NCBI GenBank assembly: GCA_963730585.1
Contig: CAVSSL010000014.1
Coordinates: 62,001-126,000, forward strand
Direction: 5' to 3'
DNA: 64,000 bases
DNA from: Pedococcus_A sp963730585
Lineage (GTDB): Bacteria > Actinomycetota > Actinomycetes > Actinomycetales > Dermatophilaceae
The notes below the pieces were generated by a model that did no database searches, had not been told where the DNA came from, and was given only the letters and a program-made list of their open reading frames with translations. Below are positions 14,962-23,047 of the stretch, piece after piece. A program made the position numbers and the translations under genes. Every line of letters begins with the position of its first letter. The first letter of the stretch is position 1.

Positions 14962-17621
14962 GCGCCGCCCCACGGCGTGCGGAGGGAACGGGGACCGGTT
15001 CGCGCCTGCGGTGGCACCTCGTCGCCAACACCGGCGTGGTGTTCTGGCTCCTCGCCCTCCTCGTCGTCACCTTCGCCCACCAGCTCCTCCCGGTCGCCCG
15101 TTGGCTGCTGGTGCACCTGCTCCTGCTGGGCGCGGTCACCAACGCGATCCTCGTCTGGAGCGCGCACTTCGCCGATGCCCTCCTGAAGAATCCCGCCCCC
15201 TCGCGGCGCGGGCAGACCCTGCGGCTGGTTGCCCTCAACGCGGGGGTCGTGGCTGTCGTGGCCGGAGTCCCCACCGGCACATGGCCGCTCACCCTCGTCG
15301 GAGCCGTCGTCGTCGGCGCCGCGGTCGCGGCCCACGGCATCGCCATCGCGCTGCAGGCCCGCCGCGCGCTGCCCTCGCGGTTCGGAGCCTCGGTCCGCTA
15401 CTACGTCGCCGCCTCGGCGTCGCTGCCCGTGGGCGCGGCGCTCGGCACCGTGCTGGCGCGCCACCCCGAGGAGCTGCTCCACGGGCGCATCGTGCTGGCC
15501 CACGTGGCGGCCAACGTCCTCGGCTGGGTCGGCCTGACCGTGCTGGGAACACTGCTGACGCTGTGGCCCACCATCCTGCGCACGCGCATCGCTGACGGCG
15601 CCGAACGCCATTCGCGCCAAGCGCTCCCCACCTTGGTCGCATCCCTGGTCCTCGTCGTCGCTGCCGCCCTCGTGGGCTCCCGGATCCTCACGGTGGTGGG
15701 ACTGGTCGGCTACCTCGCCGCCGCGCTGTGGTCGCTGCGCCCGATGCTCGCCGCTGCCAGGGCGCGCCGCCCCGAGACGTATGCCGCGTGGTCGGTGCTC
15801 GCAGCCGTGGGCTGGCTCGTGGTGTCGCTGGGCTGGCTCGCCGGGCTCGTGCTGGTGGCGCCGGACTGGACGGCCGCGGGTGAGGCCACCCACCGCGTGG
15901 CCGTCCCACTGGCAGCCGGGTTCGCGGTGCAGGTGGTGCTGGGTGCCCTGACCTACCTGCTGCCCGTCGTGCGCGGTGGCGGCCCGTCGGTCGTGCGAGC
16001 GACGACTGACGTCCTGGAACGGGGCGCGGTCCTGCGGGTCGTCGTCGCGAACCTCGGCCTGGCGCTGCTCCTGCTGCCCGCACCCAGTGTGGTGCGGGTG
16101 CTGGTCTCGCTGCTGGTGCTGGCCGCCCACGCGTCGTTCCTCGTCCTGCTCCCCCTCGCCCTGCGGGCCGCAAGGAGGAGTGCCAGCGACACACCCCCGT
16201 CCCGCTCCAGGCACCAGCCGCCGCCGCGCGCCGAGGTGCGCGCACGGCATACCGGCTTTGCGACGGCGGGCTTGTCGGCGCTGGTGCTCGCCGTCGCCCT
16301 GGGCACCGCGGTCGACCCGGCTGCGCTCGGCTCCGCAGCCGCCGCCTCGTCAGCCGGGGTCGCCGCCACGGGGAGGACGACGACGGTGCGGGTCGAGGCC
16401 CGGGGCATGCGGTTCCACCCGGCCTCGGTCGACGTGCCGGCCGGCAACCGGCTGGTCGTCGAGGTGGTGAACCGTGACAGCGACGTGCACGACCTCGCCC
16501 TCGAGACCGGCCAGCACAGTGGCAGGCTCTCCCCCGGGCGGAGCGGCCGCGTCGAGGTGGACGTCGTCGGGCGCGACCTCGACGGCTGGTGCACGATCGT
16601 CGGGCACCGGCAGATGGGAATGGTGTTCTCCGTCAAGGTGATCGGCGCACCCGCGGGTGATGCGCACAGCCACGGTACACACGGTGCCACCGACGCGGCA
16701 GGACCCAGCCGGGGCGGCGACACTGCGGAGCCGGCGGCCGTCCGACCGGACTTCATGGCGCGACCGGCGGAGGGTTTCGCCGCCCGCGATGCCCGGCTCG
16801 CCCCCGCACCACGTGAGCGGGTCCACCGGGTCTCGCTCGTGGCTCGGGAGGTGGAGCGCGAGGTCGCCGTCGGGGTCCGCCAGCGCCTCTGGACCTTCAA
16901 CGGCACCGCCCCGGGGCCGGTGCTGCGCGGGCGGGTGGGTGACCGGTTCGAGGTGACGCTGCGCAACGACGCCGGACTCGGCCACTCCATCGACTTCCAC
17001 GCCGGGGCGCTGGCGCCCGACGCGCCGATGCGCACGATCGCGCCCGGGCAGTCGCTGAGCTTCTCCTTCACCGCCGAGCGCGCCGGGGTCTGGATGTACC
17101 ACTGCAGCTCGATGCCGATGTCGCTGCACATCGCCAACGGCATGTTCGGTGCGGTCGTGATCGACCCGCCCGGGCTGGCGACCGTCGACCGTGAGTACCT
17201 GCTGGTGCAGTCCGAGCTCTACCTCGGCGCGCAAGGTGCGACGGCCGACCCGGCGAAGGTCGCAGCCGAGCGCCCGGATGCCGTGGTGTTCAACGGCTTT
17301 GCCAACCAGTACGACCACGACCAGCCCACGGCGCGCGTGGGCGAGCGGGTGCGGCTGTGGGTGCTCGACGCAGGGCCGAACCGACCCAGCAGTTTCCACG
17401 TCGTGGGGTCGCAGTTCGACACGGTCTTCAGCGAAGGCGCGTACCTCGCGCGGCGGGGGTCACCCGGTACGGTCGGAGGGTCCCAGGCGCTGGCACTGCA
17501 GCCGGCGCAGGGCGGGTTCGTGGAGCTGACTTTCCCGGAAGCGGGCCACTACCCGTTCGTGTCGCACATCATGGTGGATGCCGAGCGCGGCGCGCACGGC
17601 GTCCTGCGGATCACGCGTTAG
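14958..17621 (+). CDS. nirK: Membrane-anchored cupredoxin/copper nitrite reductase (NirK-type) fusion
   Basis: 887 residues in three parts. Residues 1-~460 hold about 12 transmembrane helices. A cupredoxin domain at ~474-564 has a full type-1 copper set (His in DVHDL, then C-x4-H-x2-M in WCTIVGHRQM). Residues ~590-887 are two cupredoxin folds of a copper nitrite reductase: HSIDFHAG holds the catalytic Asp and a type-2 His, MYHCSSMPM the bridging His-Cys and Met, and HYPFVSHIMVDAERGAHG closes the fold. Such enzymes reduce nitrite to NO outside the membrane; the extra cupredoxin would be a built-in electron donor. The start overlaps the regulator stop. A generic multicopper oxidase role is the alternative. 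Confidence 0.8.
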   Translation: MSAAPRRAEGTGTGSRLRWHLVANTGVVFWLLALLVVTFAHQLLPVARWLLVHLLLLGAVTNAILVWSAHFADALLKNPAPSRRGQTLRLVALNAGVVAVVAGVPTGTWPLTLVGAVVVGAAVAAHGIAIALQARRALPSRFGASVRYYVAASASLPVGAALGTVLARHPEELLHGRIVLAHVAANVLGWVGLTVLGTLLTLWPTILRTRIADGAERHSRQALPTLVASLVLVVAAALVGSRILTVVGLVGYLAAALWSLRPMLAAARARRPETYAAWSVLAAVGWLVVSLGWLAGLVLVAPDWTAAGEATHRVAVPLAAGFAVQVVLGALTYLLPVVRGGGPSVVRATTDVLERGAVLRVVVANLGLALLLLPAPSVVRVLVSLLVLAAHASFLVLLPLALRAARRSASDTPPSRSRHQPPPRAEVRARHTGFATAGLSALVLAVALGTAVDPAALGSAAAASSAGVAATGRTTTVRVEARGMRFHPASVDVPAGNRLVVEVVNRDSDVHDLALETGQHSGRLSPGRSGRVEVDVVGRDLDGWCTIVGHRQMGMVFSVKVIGAPAGDAHSHGTHGATDAAGPSRGGDTAEPAAVRPDFMARPAEGFAARDARLAPAPRERVHRVSLVAREVEREVAVGVRQRLWTFNGTAPGPVLRGRVGDRFEVTLRNDAGLGHSIDFHAGALAPDAPMRTIAPGQSLSFSFTAERAGVWMYHCSSMPMSLHIANGMFGAVVIDPPGLATVDREYLLVQSELYLGAQGATADPAKVAAERPDAVVFNGFANQYDHDQPTARVGERVRLWVLDAGPNRPSSFHVVGSQFDTVFSEGAYLARRGSPGTVGGSQALALQPAQGGFVELTFPEAGHYPFVSHIMVDAERGAHGVLRITR

Positions 17622-17628
17622 GAGCCAC

Positions 17629-18246
17629 ATGGCAGACCTGCAGTGCCCAGCACGGATCGTCCTGGCCCGCCACGGCGCAGCCTCCACGCCGGACGGTGTG
17701 AGCCCCCGGACGCTGACGAAGTCCGGTGTGGCGCAGGCGGAAGCACTGGCTGCCACCGCGGCGAGTCTCAGGGTGGCAGCGGTGTGGTCCAGCACCATGC
17801 TGCGGGCTCGGCAGACCGCCGACATCGTCGCGGACCGCCTGGGCCTGGAGATCGTGCCGGACGACCGCCTGCGCGAGCTGCTGAACGACGAGCGCTGGAC
17901 ACCGCCCTTGCGCGACGAGGACGAGCCGGGTGACGTCTACGCGGCCTGGCTCGACGGTGACCTCGACGGCACCATCCTGGGTGAGACGGGCCATGACATC
18001 GTCGGCAGGTTGCGCAGCGTGGTGGAGGAGGTCGCCGACCGGTTCCGCGGCGAGGCCGTGCTGCTGGTGTCGCACGGCGGCATCATCGAGCTTGGTCTGA
18101 GCCACCTGTGCCGCAACGTGACCGCGTCGTTCGTCGACCGCAACCCGCTGGACAACGGTGAGGCCGTGGAGGTGGAGGTCGACTCCTCCGGCTGGGTCTG
18201 CACCAGCTGGGCCGGCGAGCCCGTCGGCGCCAGACTCCAGGCGTGA
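17629..18246 (+). CDS. Histidine phosphatase superfamily protein (phosphoglycerate-mutase-like)
   Basis: 205 residues, ATG seven bases after the NirK-type stop with GGAG as ribosome site. The phosphohistidine motif LARHGAA lies at residues 11-17 and the second catalytic histidine is in VSHGGIIEL near residue 148. These cytoplasmic enzymes hydrolyse phosphate from sugars, nucleotides or other small molecules through a phosphohistidine intermediate; the substrate cannot be told. The tight spacing suggests co-transcription with the regulator-nirK pair, but no functional link is evident. A 12-bp hairpin closes the transcript. Confidence 0.85.
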   Translation: MADLQCPARIVLARHGAASTPDGVSPRTLTKSGVAQAEALAATAASLRVAAVWSSTMLRARQTADIVADRLGLEIVPDDRLRELLNDERWTPPLRDEDEPGDVYAAWLDGDLDGTILGETGHDIVGRLRSVVEEVADRFRGEAVLLVSHGGIIELGLSHLCRNVTASFVDRNPLDNGEAVEVEVDSSGWVCTSWAGEPVGARLQA

Positions 18247-18248
18247 CC

Positions 18249-18285
18249 GTGGGGCTGGGTCACGATCGGTCGAACCCAGCCCCAC
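18249..18285. terminator. 12-bp hairpin terminator between convergent genes
   Basis: GTGGGGCTGGGT (18249-18260) pairs perfectly with ACCCAGCCCCAC (18274-18285) around a 13-base loop. It starts two bases after the phosphatase stop and ends at the first base of a CGGCATAC octamer (18285-18292). It could serve both the phosphatase and the convergent metY. Confidence 0.75.
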
Positions 18286-18344
18286 GGCATACCCCTGCTG
18301 CTCCTCCCCCGGCTCGTCCCCTGCTGCCCCCCTGCGGTCCCCCG

Positions 18345-19667
18345 TCAGGCGGTCTTGGCGGCGGTGAAGCCCTGCTCGAGGTCGGCGATGATGTCGTCGA
18401 TGTGCTCGATGCCGACGGCCAGGCGGACCAGTCCGGGTGTGACACCGGCCTTGAGGCGGTCGCCGTCGGGGCCCTGCGAGTGCGTCGTCGACGCCGGGTG
18501 GATGGCGAGCGAGCGGACGTCACCGATGTTGGCGACGTGGCTGTGCAGCCTCAGCGCCTCGACGAACCGCTTGCCGGCCTCGACGCCGCCGTGGATCTCG
18601 AAGGCCAGCACGGCGCCGGCACCCTGGGGCGAGTACTTCTGCGCCTTGGCGTAGCTCTCGTGGTCAGGCAGTGAGGCCCACACGACGCGCTCGACCTGGT
18701 CCTTGGACTGGAGGTACTCGGCCACCTTGTGGGTGTTCTCGAGGTGGCGGTCGAGGCGCAGGCTCAGCGTCTCGACGCCCTGGGCGATGAGGAACGCGTT
18801 GAACGGCGAGATGGCGGCGCCGATGTCGCGCAGCAGCTGCACCCGGGCCTTGAGGATGAAGGCGAGGTTGGCCCCGAGCGGGCTGCCCACGCCGAGGTCC
18901 CGCGCGAAGACCAGCCCGTGGTAGCTCTCCTCCGGCGTGTTGTAGTTCGGGAACTTCTCCGGGTCCTTGCCGTAGTCGAAGGTGCCGCCGTCGACGATCA
19001 CGCCGGCGATCGACGTGCCGTGTCCGCCAAGGTATTTCGTCGCCGAGTGCACCACCACGTCGGCGCCCCACTCCAGCGGGCGGATGAGGTACGGCGTGGC
19101 GATCGTGTTGTCGACGACGAGCGGGACGCCGTTGTCGTGGGCCACCTGTGCGACGGCCTCGATGTCGAGGACCTCGGACTTGGGGTTGGAGATGGTCTCG
19201 GCGAAGAAGAGCTTGGTGTTGGGCTGGACCGCGGCCTTCCACGACTCGATGTCGTTGGGGTCGTCGACAAAGGTCACCTGCAGCCCGAACTTCGGCAGCG
19301 TGTGCTTGAGCAGGTTGAAGGTGCCCCCGTAGAGGCTGGGGCTCGCGACGACGTGGTCGCCCGCCTCGGCGATGTTGAGGATCGCCAGGGTCTCGGCGGC
19401 CTGGCCCGACGCGACGAGGAGGGCACCGACGCCACCCTCGAGGGAGGCGATGCGCTGCTCGACGGCATCCTGCGTCGGGTTCATGATGCGCGTGTAGATG
19501 TTGCCGAACTCCTTGAGGGCAAAGAGGTTCGCGGCGTGGTCGGTGTCCTTGAAGACGTAGGACGTGGTCTGGTAGATCGGCAGCGCGCGGGCGCCGGTGG
19601 CCGAGTCCGGCTCCTGGCCGACGTGGATCTGCCGGGTCTCGAAGGACCAGTTCGGGGTGTCGCTCAT
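18345..19667 (-). CDS. metY: O-acetylhomoserine aminocarboxypropyltransferase (O-acetylhomoserine sulfhydrylase)
   Basis: 440 residues. It is a PLP-dependent Cys/Met-metabolism enzyme: the cofactor lysine is near residue 209 in HSATKYLGGHG, preceded by VVDNTIATPYL and YTRIMNPT, all typical of MetY rather than of cystathionine gamma-synthase. It makes homocysteine from O-acetylhomoserine and sulfide in the cytoplasm. Length and start (MSDTPNWSFETRQIHVG) match the family. The 310-base leader carries a SAM-IV riboswitch, so expression should fall when S-adenosylmethionine is plentiful. The usual partner metX is not adjacent here. Confidence 0.93.
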   Translation of the reverse strand: MSDTPNWSFETRQIHVGQEPDSATGARALPIYQTTSYVFKDTDHAANLFALKEFGNIYTRIMNPTQDAVEQRIASLEGGVGALLVASGQAAETLAILNIAEAGDHVVASPSLYGGTFNLLKHTLPKFGLQVTFVDDPNDIESWKAAVQPNTKLFFAETISNPKSEVLDIEAVAQVAHDNGVPLVVDNTIATPYLIRPLEWGADVVVHSATKYLGGHGTSIAGVIVDGGTFDYGKDPEKFPNYNTPEESYHGLVFARDLGVGSPLGANLAFILKARVQLLRDIGAAISPFNAFLIAQGVETLSLRLDRHLENTHKVAEYLQSKDQVERVVWASLPDHESYAKAQKYSPQGAGAVLAFEIHGGVEAGKRFVEALRLHSHVANIGDVRSLAIHPASTTHSQGPDGDRLKAGVTPGLVRLAVGIEHIDDIIADLEQGFTAAKTA

Positions 19668-19757
19668 CGGGGGTCCCTTTCACATCAAGGTCGGCATGCC
19701 GTGTGGTCGCATGTCGTTGGTCGTATGCCGTGTGCACGAGTCAGGGGCTTGCGCCCA

Positions 19758-19842
19758 GGACGCCCCTGGGGCCCTCGCTCGTGGAACGTGCCGGAGGCCC
19801 TGGGGGCGTCACCGACGGCGGTGATGAGCACCGTCGGTGACG
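19758..19842 (-). promoter_or_regulatory. Leader hairpins between riboswitch and metY (possible terminator switch)
   Basis: Read on the minus strand, the leader forms a perfect 11-bp hairpin (19808-19818 with 19831-19841) and then an imperfect long stem around GACGCCCC (19759-19776 with 19794-19810). The two share bases near 19808-19810, so they may be alternatives. This is the expected place for an expression platform, but there is no U-tract, so termination may be Rho-dependent. Confidence 0.45.
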
Positions 19843-19884
19843 GTGCGGGACACGTGATGAGGTCTCCCGCGCTTGCGCTCGGCT

Positions 19885-19977
19885 GTTGCCTTGCGCCAGG
19901 TCTTCACCCGGGGCACCCCACCGCGGTAGGAGGGTTGCCGGTCAGCGAGCCGGGGCTTCGCGCTGACACTCATGACC
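19885..19977 (-). promoter_or_regulatory. SAM-IV riboswitch upstream of metY
   Basis: On the minus strand, from 19977 downward, the sequence begins GGTCATGAGTGTCAGCG and continues AAGCCCCGGC, GACCGGCAACCCTCC, ACCGCGGTGGGGTGCC and CCGGGTGAAGACCTGGC. These blocks in this order are the conserved core of the SAM-IV aptamer known from Actinomycetales sulfur genes. It binds S-adenosylmethionine and should repress metY. The element starts a few bases after a plausible -10 box, and the aptamer is about 220 bases upstream of the metY start codon. Confidence 0.85.
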
Positions 19978-19984
19978 TGCCGTG

Positions 19985-20012
19985 ATGATAGGCATAACGC
20001 TCTGAATTGTTG
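19985..20012 (-). promoter_or_regulatory. Predicted metY promoter
   Basis: On the minus strand a TATCAT box at 19990-19985 lies about 8 bases before the first base of the aptamer, giving a start near 19977. A weak -35 (CCAACA) lies 17 bases upstream. Its position fits a transcript that begins at the riboswitch. Confidence 0.45.
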
Positions 20013-20320
20013 GAGGGCCGTCTCTCATCTCGGACGGGGAAACCGGGTGGCGCGATCGGTTTCTCTGGCGCAGACTCCCCCGTGGGGACACACAGGGGAA
20101 TGCGGAAGGGTCGGCCCCACAGCCGGGCCGGCCCCTCCGCTCTGTGACAGTCCCGTCCGCTGCCGTTGCGGCGTGACTCTCCAGCCGTCCATTCGTTGAC
20201 CGTGCAGGGGCGGCTACGTCTGTGAATCGTTTCGCCTGTGGAAGGCCAAATGGTCCAAAACCGGCGAAACCGTAGACTCGGTCCCGAACTGCTGCGACGG
20301 GCGACGCCGCCCAGGTCGAG
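19991..20320. other. Gene-free stretch with one hairpin
   Basis: No convincing gene is seen in these 330 bases between metY's promoter and the lipoprotein gene. It holds one 15-bp stem (20103-20117 with 20125-20139, one mismatch and one G-T wobble), a terminator-like structure with no obvious parent gene. The last 100 bases are relatively AT-rich and probably hold the promoter of the next gene. Confidence 0.5.
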
Positions 20321-20937
20321 ATGGGGAGAGTTTTGACCGGATACGCGAAAGCCACCATCGTCACCGCCTGTGTTGCCGCGACGGTGGCGCTGACGAGCTG
20401 CAGTGATGGCGCCGGCGCCCAGCCGAGCCCTTCGTCGGCGGGGTCGTCGAGCAGTGCGACCTCGAGCACGACGTCGAGCTCGGCATCGACCACGTCGGGC
20501 CCTTCAGGAACGGCAACGGTGAACGTGCCCGCCGCCGCGCGAGCCCACACCGAGGAAGGCGCCAAGGCCTTCGCGAAGTTCTTCTACGAAGTCGCTGAGT
20601 CGAGTCGCAGTCACGTGCCGACGCTTCGAGAACTGCTCCAGTTGTCAGCCTCGAAGTGCGTCGGCTTGCGCAAGCTTGATAGAGCTCGCCGACGAGATAC
20701 AAGCAGCGAGGGTACAGCACGTCGACCGTCGATTCGCTCAAGGTCGACGGCGAACTTACGTGACCTCGCCAACGACCGCGAACGGCTCTGTCATAGACGT
20801 TCTGGCGAAAGATCAGCCATCGCGCGTTCTGCCGATGACGGCATCAGTCGTGTCCACCAGACAAGGGCGGCCAAGCTGACCTTTCGAACGACCGTTGTGT
20901 GGTCGCGGCAGACGGTTGGCAAGTCAGTCGACTCTGA
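20321..20937 (+). pseudogene. DUF6318-like lipoprotein gene, decayed by several frameshifts
   Basis: The first ~115 codons read well: a lipoprotein signal with lipobox LTSC, a Ser/Thr-rich linker, then AARAHTEEGAKAFAKFFYEV, typical of DUF6318. After about 20660 the conserved continuation hops between frames: LIELADEI, then STVDSLKVDGELT, then VTSPTTANGSVIDVL, then AKLTFRTTVVWS, then the closing DGWQVSRL and a TGA at 20935. Both gains and losses of single bases are needed, so this looks like true decay. A formal open frame runs to about 20950 but its C-terminal part is nonsense. The intact protein would be an exported, lipid-anchored protein of unknown function. Confidence 0.6.
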
Positions 20938-20946
20938 GCTGGTCCG

Positions 20947-21906
20947 ATGAGGTTGATGCTCACGCATCCACTCGCTCTCGTTGCGGCTGCTTGGTCACGC
21001 CTGATCAGCCCCGTCATCGCGCCCGCCGCAGATGGCCCCCAGACCGCGCCCCGGCGGCACGCATATGGCGGCCACTGCCGACGGACGGTCTACGCCAATA
21101 CCGACGCGGAGACGGCCAGCGAACGCGGCACCGAAAGCTCGATGACGCCAGCAGGACCAAGTATGCACCCATCCGAGAGCGCGCAGCCGGCCTATCGAGT
21201 ACCGACTCACGCTGGCTTGCGGCTCGAACCGCGTTCGGAGCGTCGAGGGCAGCAGATGACGTCACGAACTGTTCCGTACGCGCTGACCGCCTGCCGCTAC
21301 CGCACTCCGCCGTCGGACAAACCCCTGTACTACCTCTGGCGTCGCGCCACCGACCCCGCCAACAGCCCGTGGGAGCTCGTAGGCGACATGTGCGGGACCG
21401 AGGCCGCTCCCGAGGCTGCGGCACCACCTCCTGTTCCGACGATGGGGCAGATCCAGGAGGCGTTCCGGCGTCTGCCGTTCTCCAAGCCGACGGTGCGCAT
21501 CGAGCCCAAGGGCAACGTCACGCTCGTCAACCTCCCGACCTACTACGAAGCCACCTGGCCGGGCGACAGCGGCCTCCAGCCCGGCGAGGTCAGCAAGCCC
21601 GTCCAGCTGCTGTCGTGGTCGGTCGAGTTCAAGATCGACTCCCACTCCTACAACTTCCACTACGGCGACGGCTCCTCGTCCGGCACCGTGGAGGACGCCG
21701 GCGGCGGCTACCCGGACGGCAGCGTCAAGCACACCTACACCAAGCCGATCGAGGCTGCGCCGGTCAGCGTCGACTCCCGGCTCACCGGACAGTTCCGCGT
21801 CAACGGCGGCGACTGGGTCGACATCGACACCATCGCCGACCTGCAGAACGAGCCCGTCACCACCCTGCAGGTCCGCGAGGCCAAGGCCCGTCTCTACACG
21901 AACTGA
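20947..21906 (+). CDS. Secreted PKD-like protein of unknown function (5' end doubtful)
   Basis: The frame is open for 319 codons, but only the part after about residue 105 looks like protein: DKPLYYLWRRATDPANSPWELVG, then TMGQIQEAFRRLPFSKP, GNVTLVNLPTYYEATWPG and the PKD-like end YPDGSVKHTYTKP. This matches a family of actinobacterial surface proteins often encoded behind a DUF6318 lipoprotein, as here. The first ~100 codons have untypical composition and no good signal peptide, so the true start may have been lost by frameshifts like those just upstream. It may therefore be a pseudogene too. Confidence 0.6.
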   Translation: MRLMLTHPLALVAAAWSRLISPVIAPAADGPQTAPRRHAYGGHCRRTVYANTDAETASERGTESSMTPAGPSMHPSESAQPAYRVPTHAGLRLEPRSERRGQQMTSRTVPYALTACRYRTPPSDKPLYYLWRRATDPANSPWELVGDMCGTEAAPEAAAPPPVPTMGQIQEAFRRLPFSKPTVRIEPKGNVTLVNLPTYYEATWPGDSGLQPGEVSKPVQLLSWSVEFKIDSHSYNFHYGDGSSSGTVEDAGGGYPDGSVKHTYTKPIEAAPVSVDSRLTGQFRVNGGDWVDIDTIADLQNEPVTTLQVREAKARLYTN

Positions 21907-21937
21907 CGGTTCGCCACAGCAACGGGGGCGGCAGGCG

Positions 21938-23047
21938 TCAGGCGCGCCCGACCACCTGCCGCACCAGGCGTGCGATCTCGACGTCTTCCCGCGCCTCGAC
22001 CACCGCGACCGCCACCGTGCTCTCGGAGTCGTGCACCAGCGCGTCCAGCTGCGGCGACTCGTTGGCCGAGGCCGAGATCCGCGCCCCCGTGAAGCCAAGC
22101 CCGGCGATGGCCCGTGACCGGATCGACGCTGCGTTCTCCCCCACGCCGCCGGTGAAGGTCACCGCGTCAACGCCCCCGAGCGAAGCGACCATCGCGCCCA
22201 TCTCCCGCACCAGCCGGTGCACGTAGACGTCCACGGCCGCAGCGGCTTCCTCGTCGCCCGACTCGGCCCGCGAGAGCACCTCCGCCTGGTCCGCGGTCCC
22301 GGCCAGCGCCTTGAGCCCGGACTGGTGCTCCAACGCCTCGTTCACCTCGTCGACCGAGAGCCCTCCCTCGCGCAGCAGCCACAGCACCATCCCGGGATCC
22401 ACCGTCCCGGACCGTGTTGCCATGACCAGCCCCTCGAGGGGCGTGAAGCCCATGGTCGTGTCGACACTCCGCCCACCCGCGACGGCACACAGAGACGCCC
22501 CTGCGCCGAGGTGGCAGGTCACGACGCGAAGCGAGTCCAGCGGCCGGTCCAGCAGCGCAGCGGTGCGTCGCGCGGCATACGCGTGCGACAGCCCGTGGAA
22601 GCCGAACCGGCGCAGTGGCCACCGTTCCCGCCACGCCGCCGGCACGGCATACGTCGCCGCGGCAGCGGGCATGTCGCCATGGAAGGCAGTGTCGAAGCAC
22701 GCGACAGACGGCACGTCACCGAACGCCTTGCGGGTCGCGTCGATGCCCGCGAGCGCCCGCGGCTGGTGCAGGGGCGCCAAGGACGTCAGCGACTCGATCT
22801 GCCCTCGCACTGCGTCGTCGACGACCACGGGCTCGGTCATCTCGGCGCCGTGCACCACCCGGTGGCCGACGGCGTCGAAGGACCAGCCGCCCGCCACGTC
22901 GTGGAGCACCGAGGCGTCGCCGTCGTCCCAGTGGTCGATCTCATGCTTCTCGACAACCTGGTCATCAGCGTCGAGCACGCTCAGCTTCAGGCTGGACGAC
23001 CCGGCGTTGACCACCAGGACCCGCCCGACCGGCGTGCCGGCGCTCAT
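21938..23047 (-). CDS. ackA: Acetate kinase
   Basis: 369 residues, slightly shorter than most AckA proteins (~400). Motifs include VLVVNAGSSSLKLSV at the N terminus, the catalytic-region RFGFHGLSHAYAARR, CHLGAGASLCAV, DTTMGFTPLEGLVMATRSG and FTGGVGENAASIR. It interconverts acetyl phosphate plus ADP with acetate plus ATP in the cytoplasm. The ATG overlaps the xfp stop (ATGA at 23044-23047), so ATP is recovered directly from the acetyl phosphate made by phosphoketolase. Two GTATGCCG octamers (22573, 22645) lie in it as Tyr-Ala codons. Confidence 0.93.
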   Translation of the reverse strand: MSAGTPVGRVLVVNAGSSSLKLSVLDADDQVVEKHEIDHWDDGDASVLHDVAGGWSFDAVGHRVVHGAEMTEPVVVDDAVRGQIESLTSLAPLHQPRALAGIDATRKAFGDVPSVACFDTAFHGDMPAAAATYAVPAAWRERWPLRRFGFHGLSHAYAARRTAALLDRPLDSLRVVTCHLGAGASLCAVAGGRSVDTTMGFTPLEGLVMATRSGTVDPGMVLWLLREGGLSVDEVNEALEHQSGLKALAGTADQAEVLSRAESGDEEAAAAVDVYVHRLVREMGAMVASLGGVDAVTFTGGVGENAASIRSRAIAGLGFTGARISASANESPQLDALVHDSESTVAVAVVEAREDVEIARLVRQVVGRA

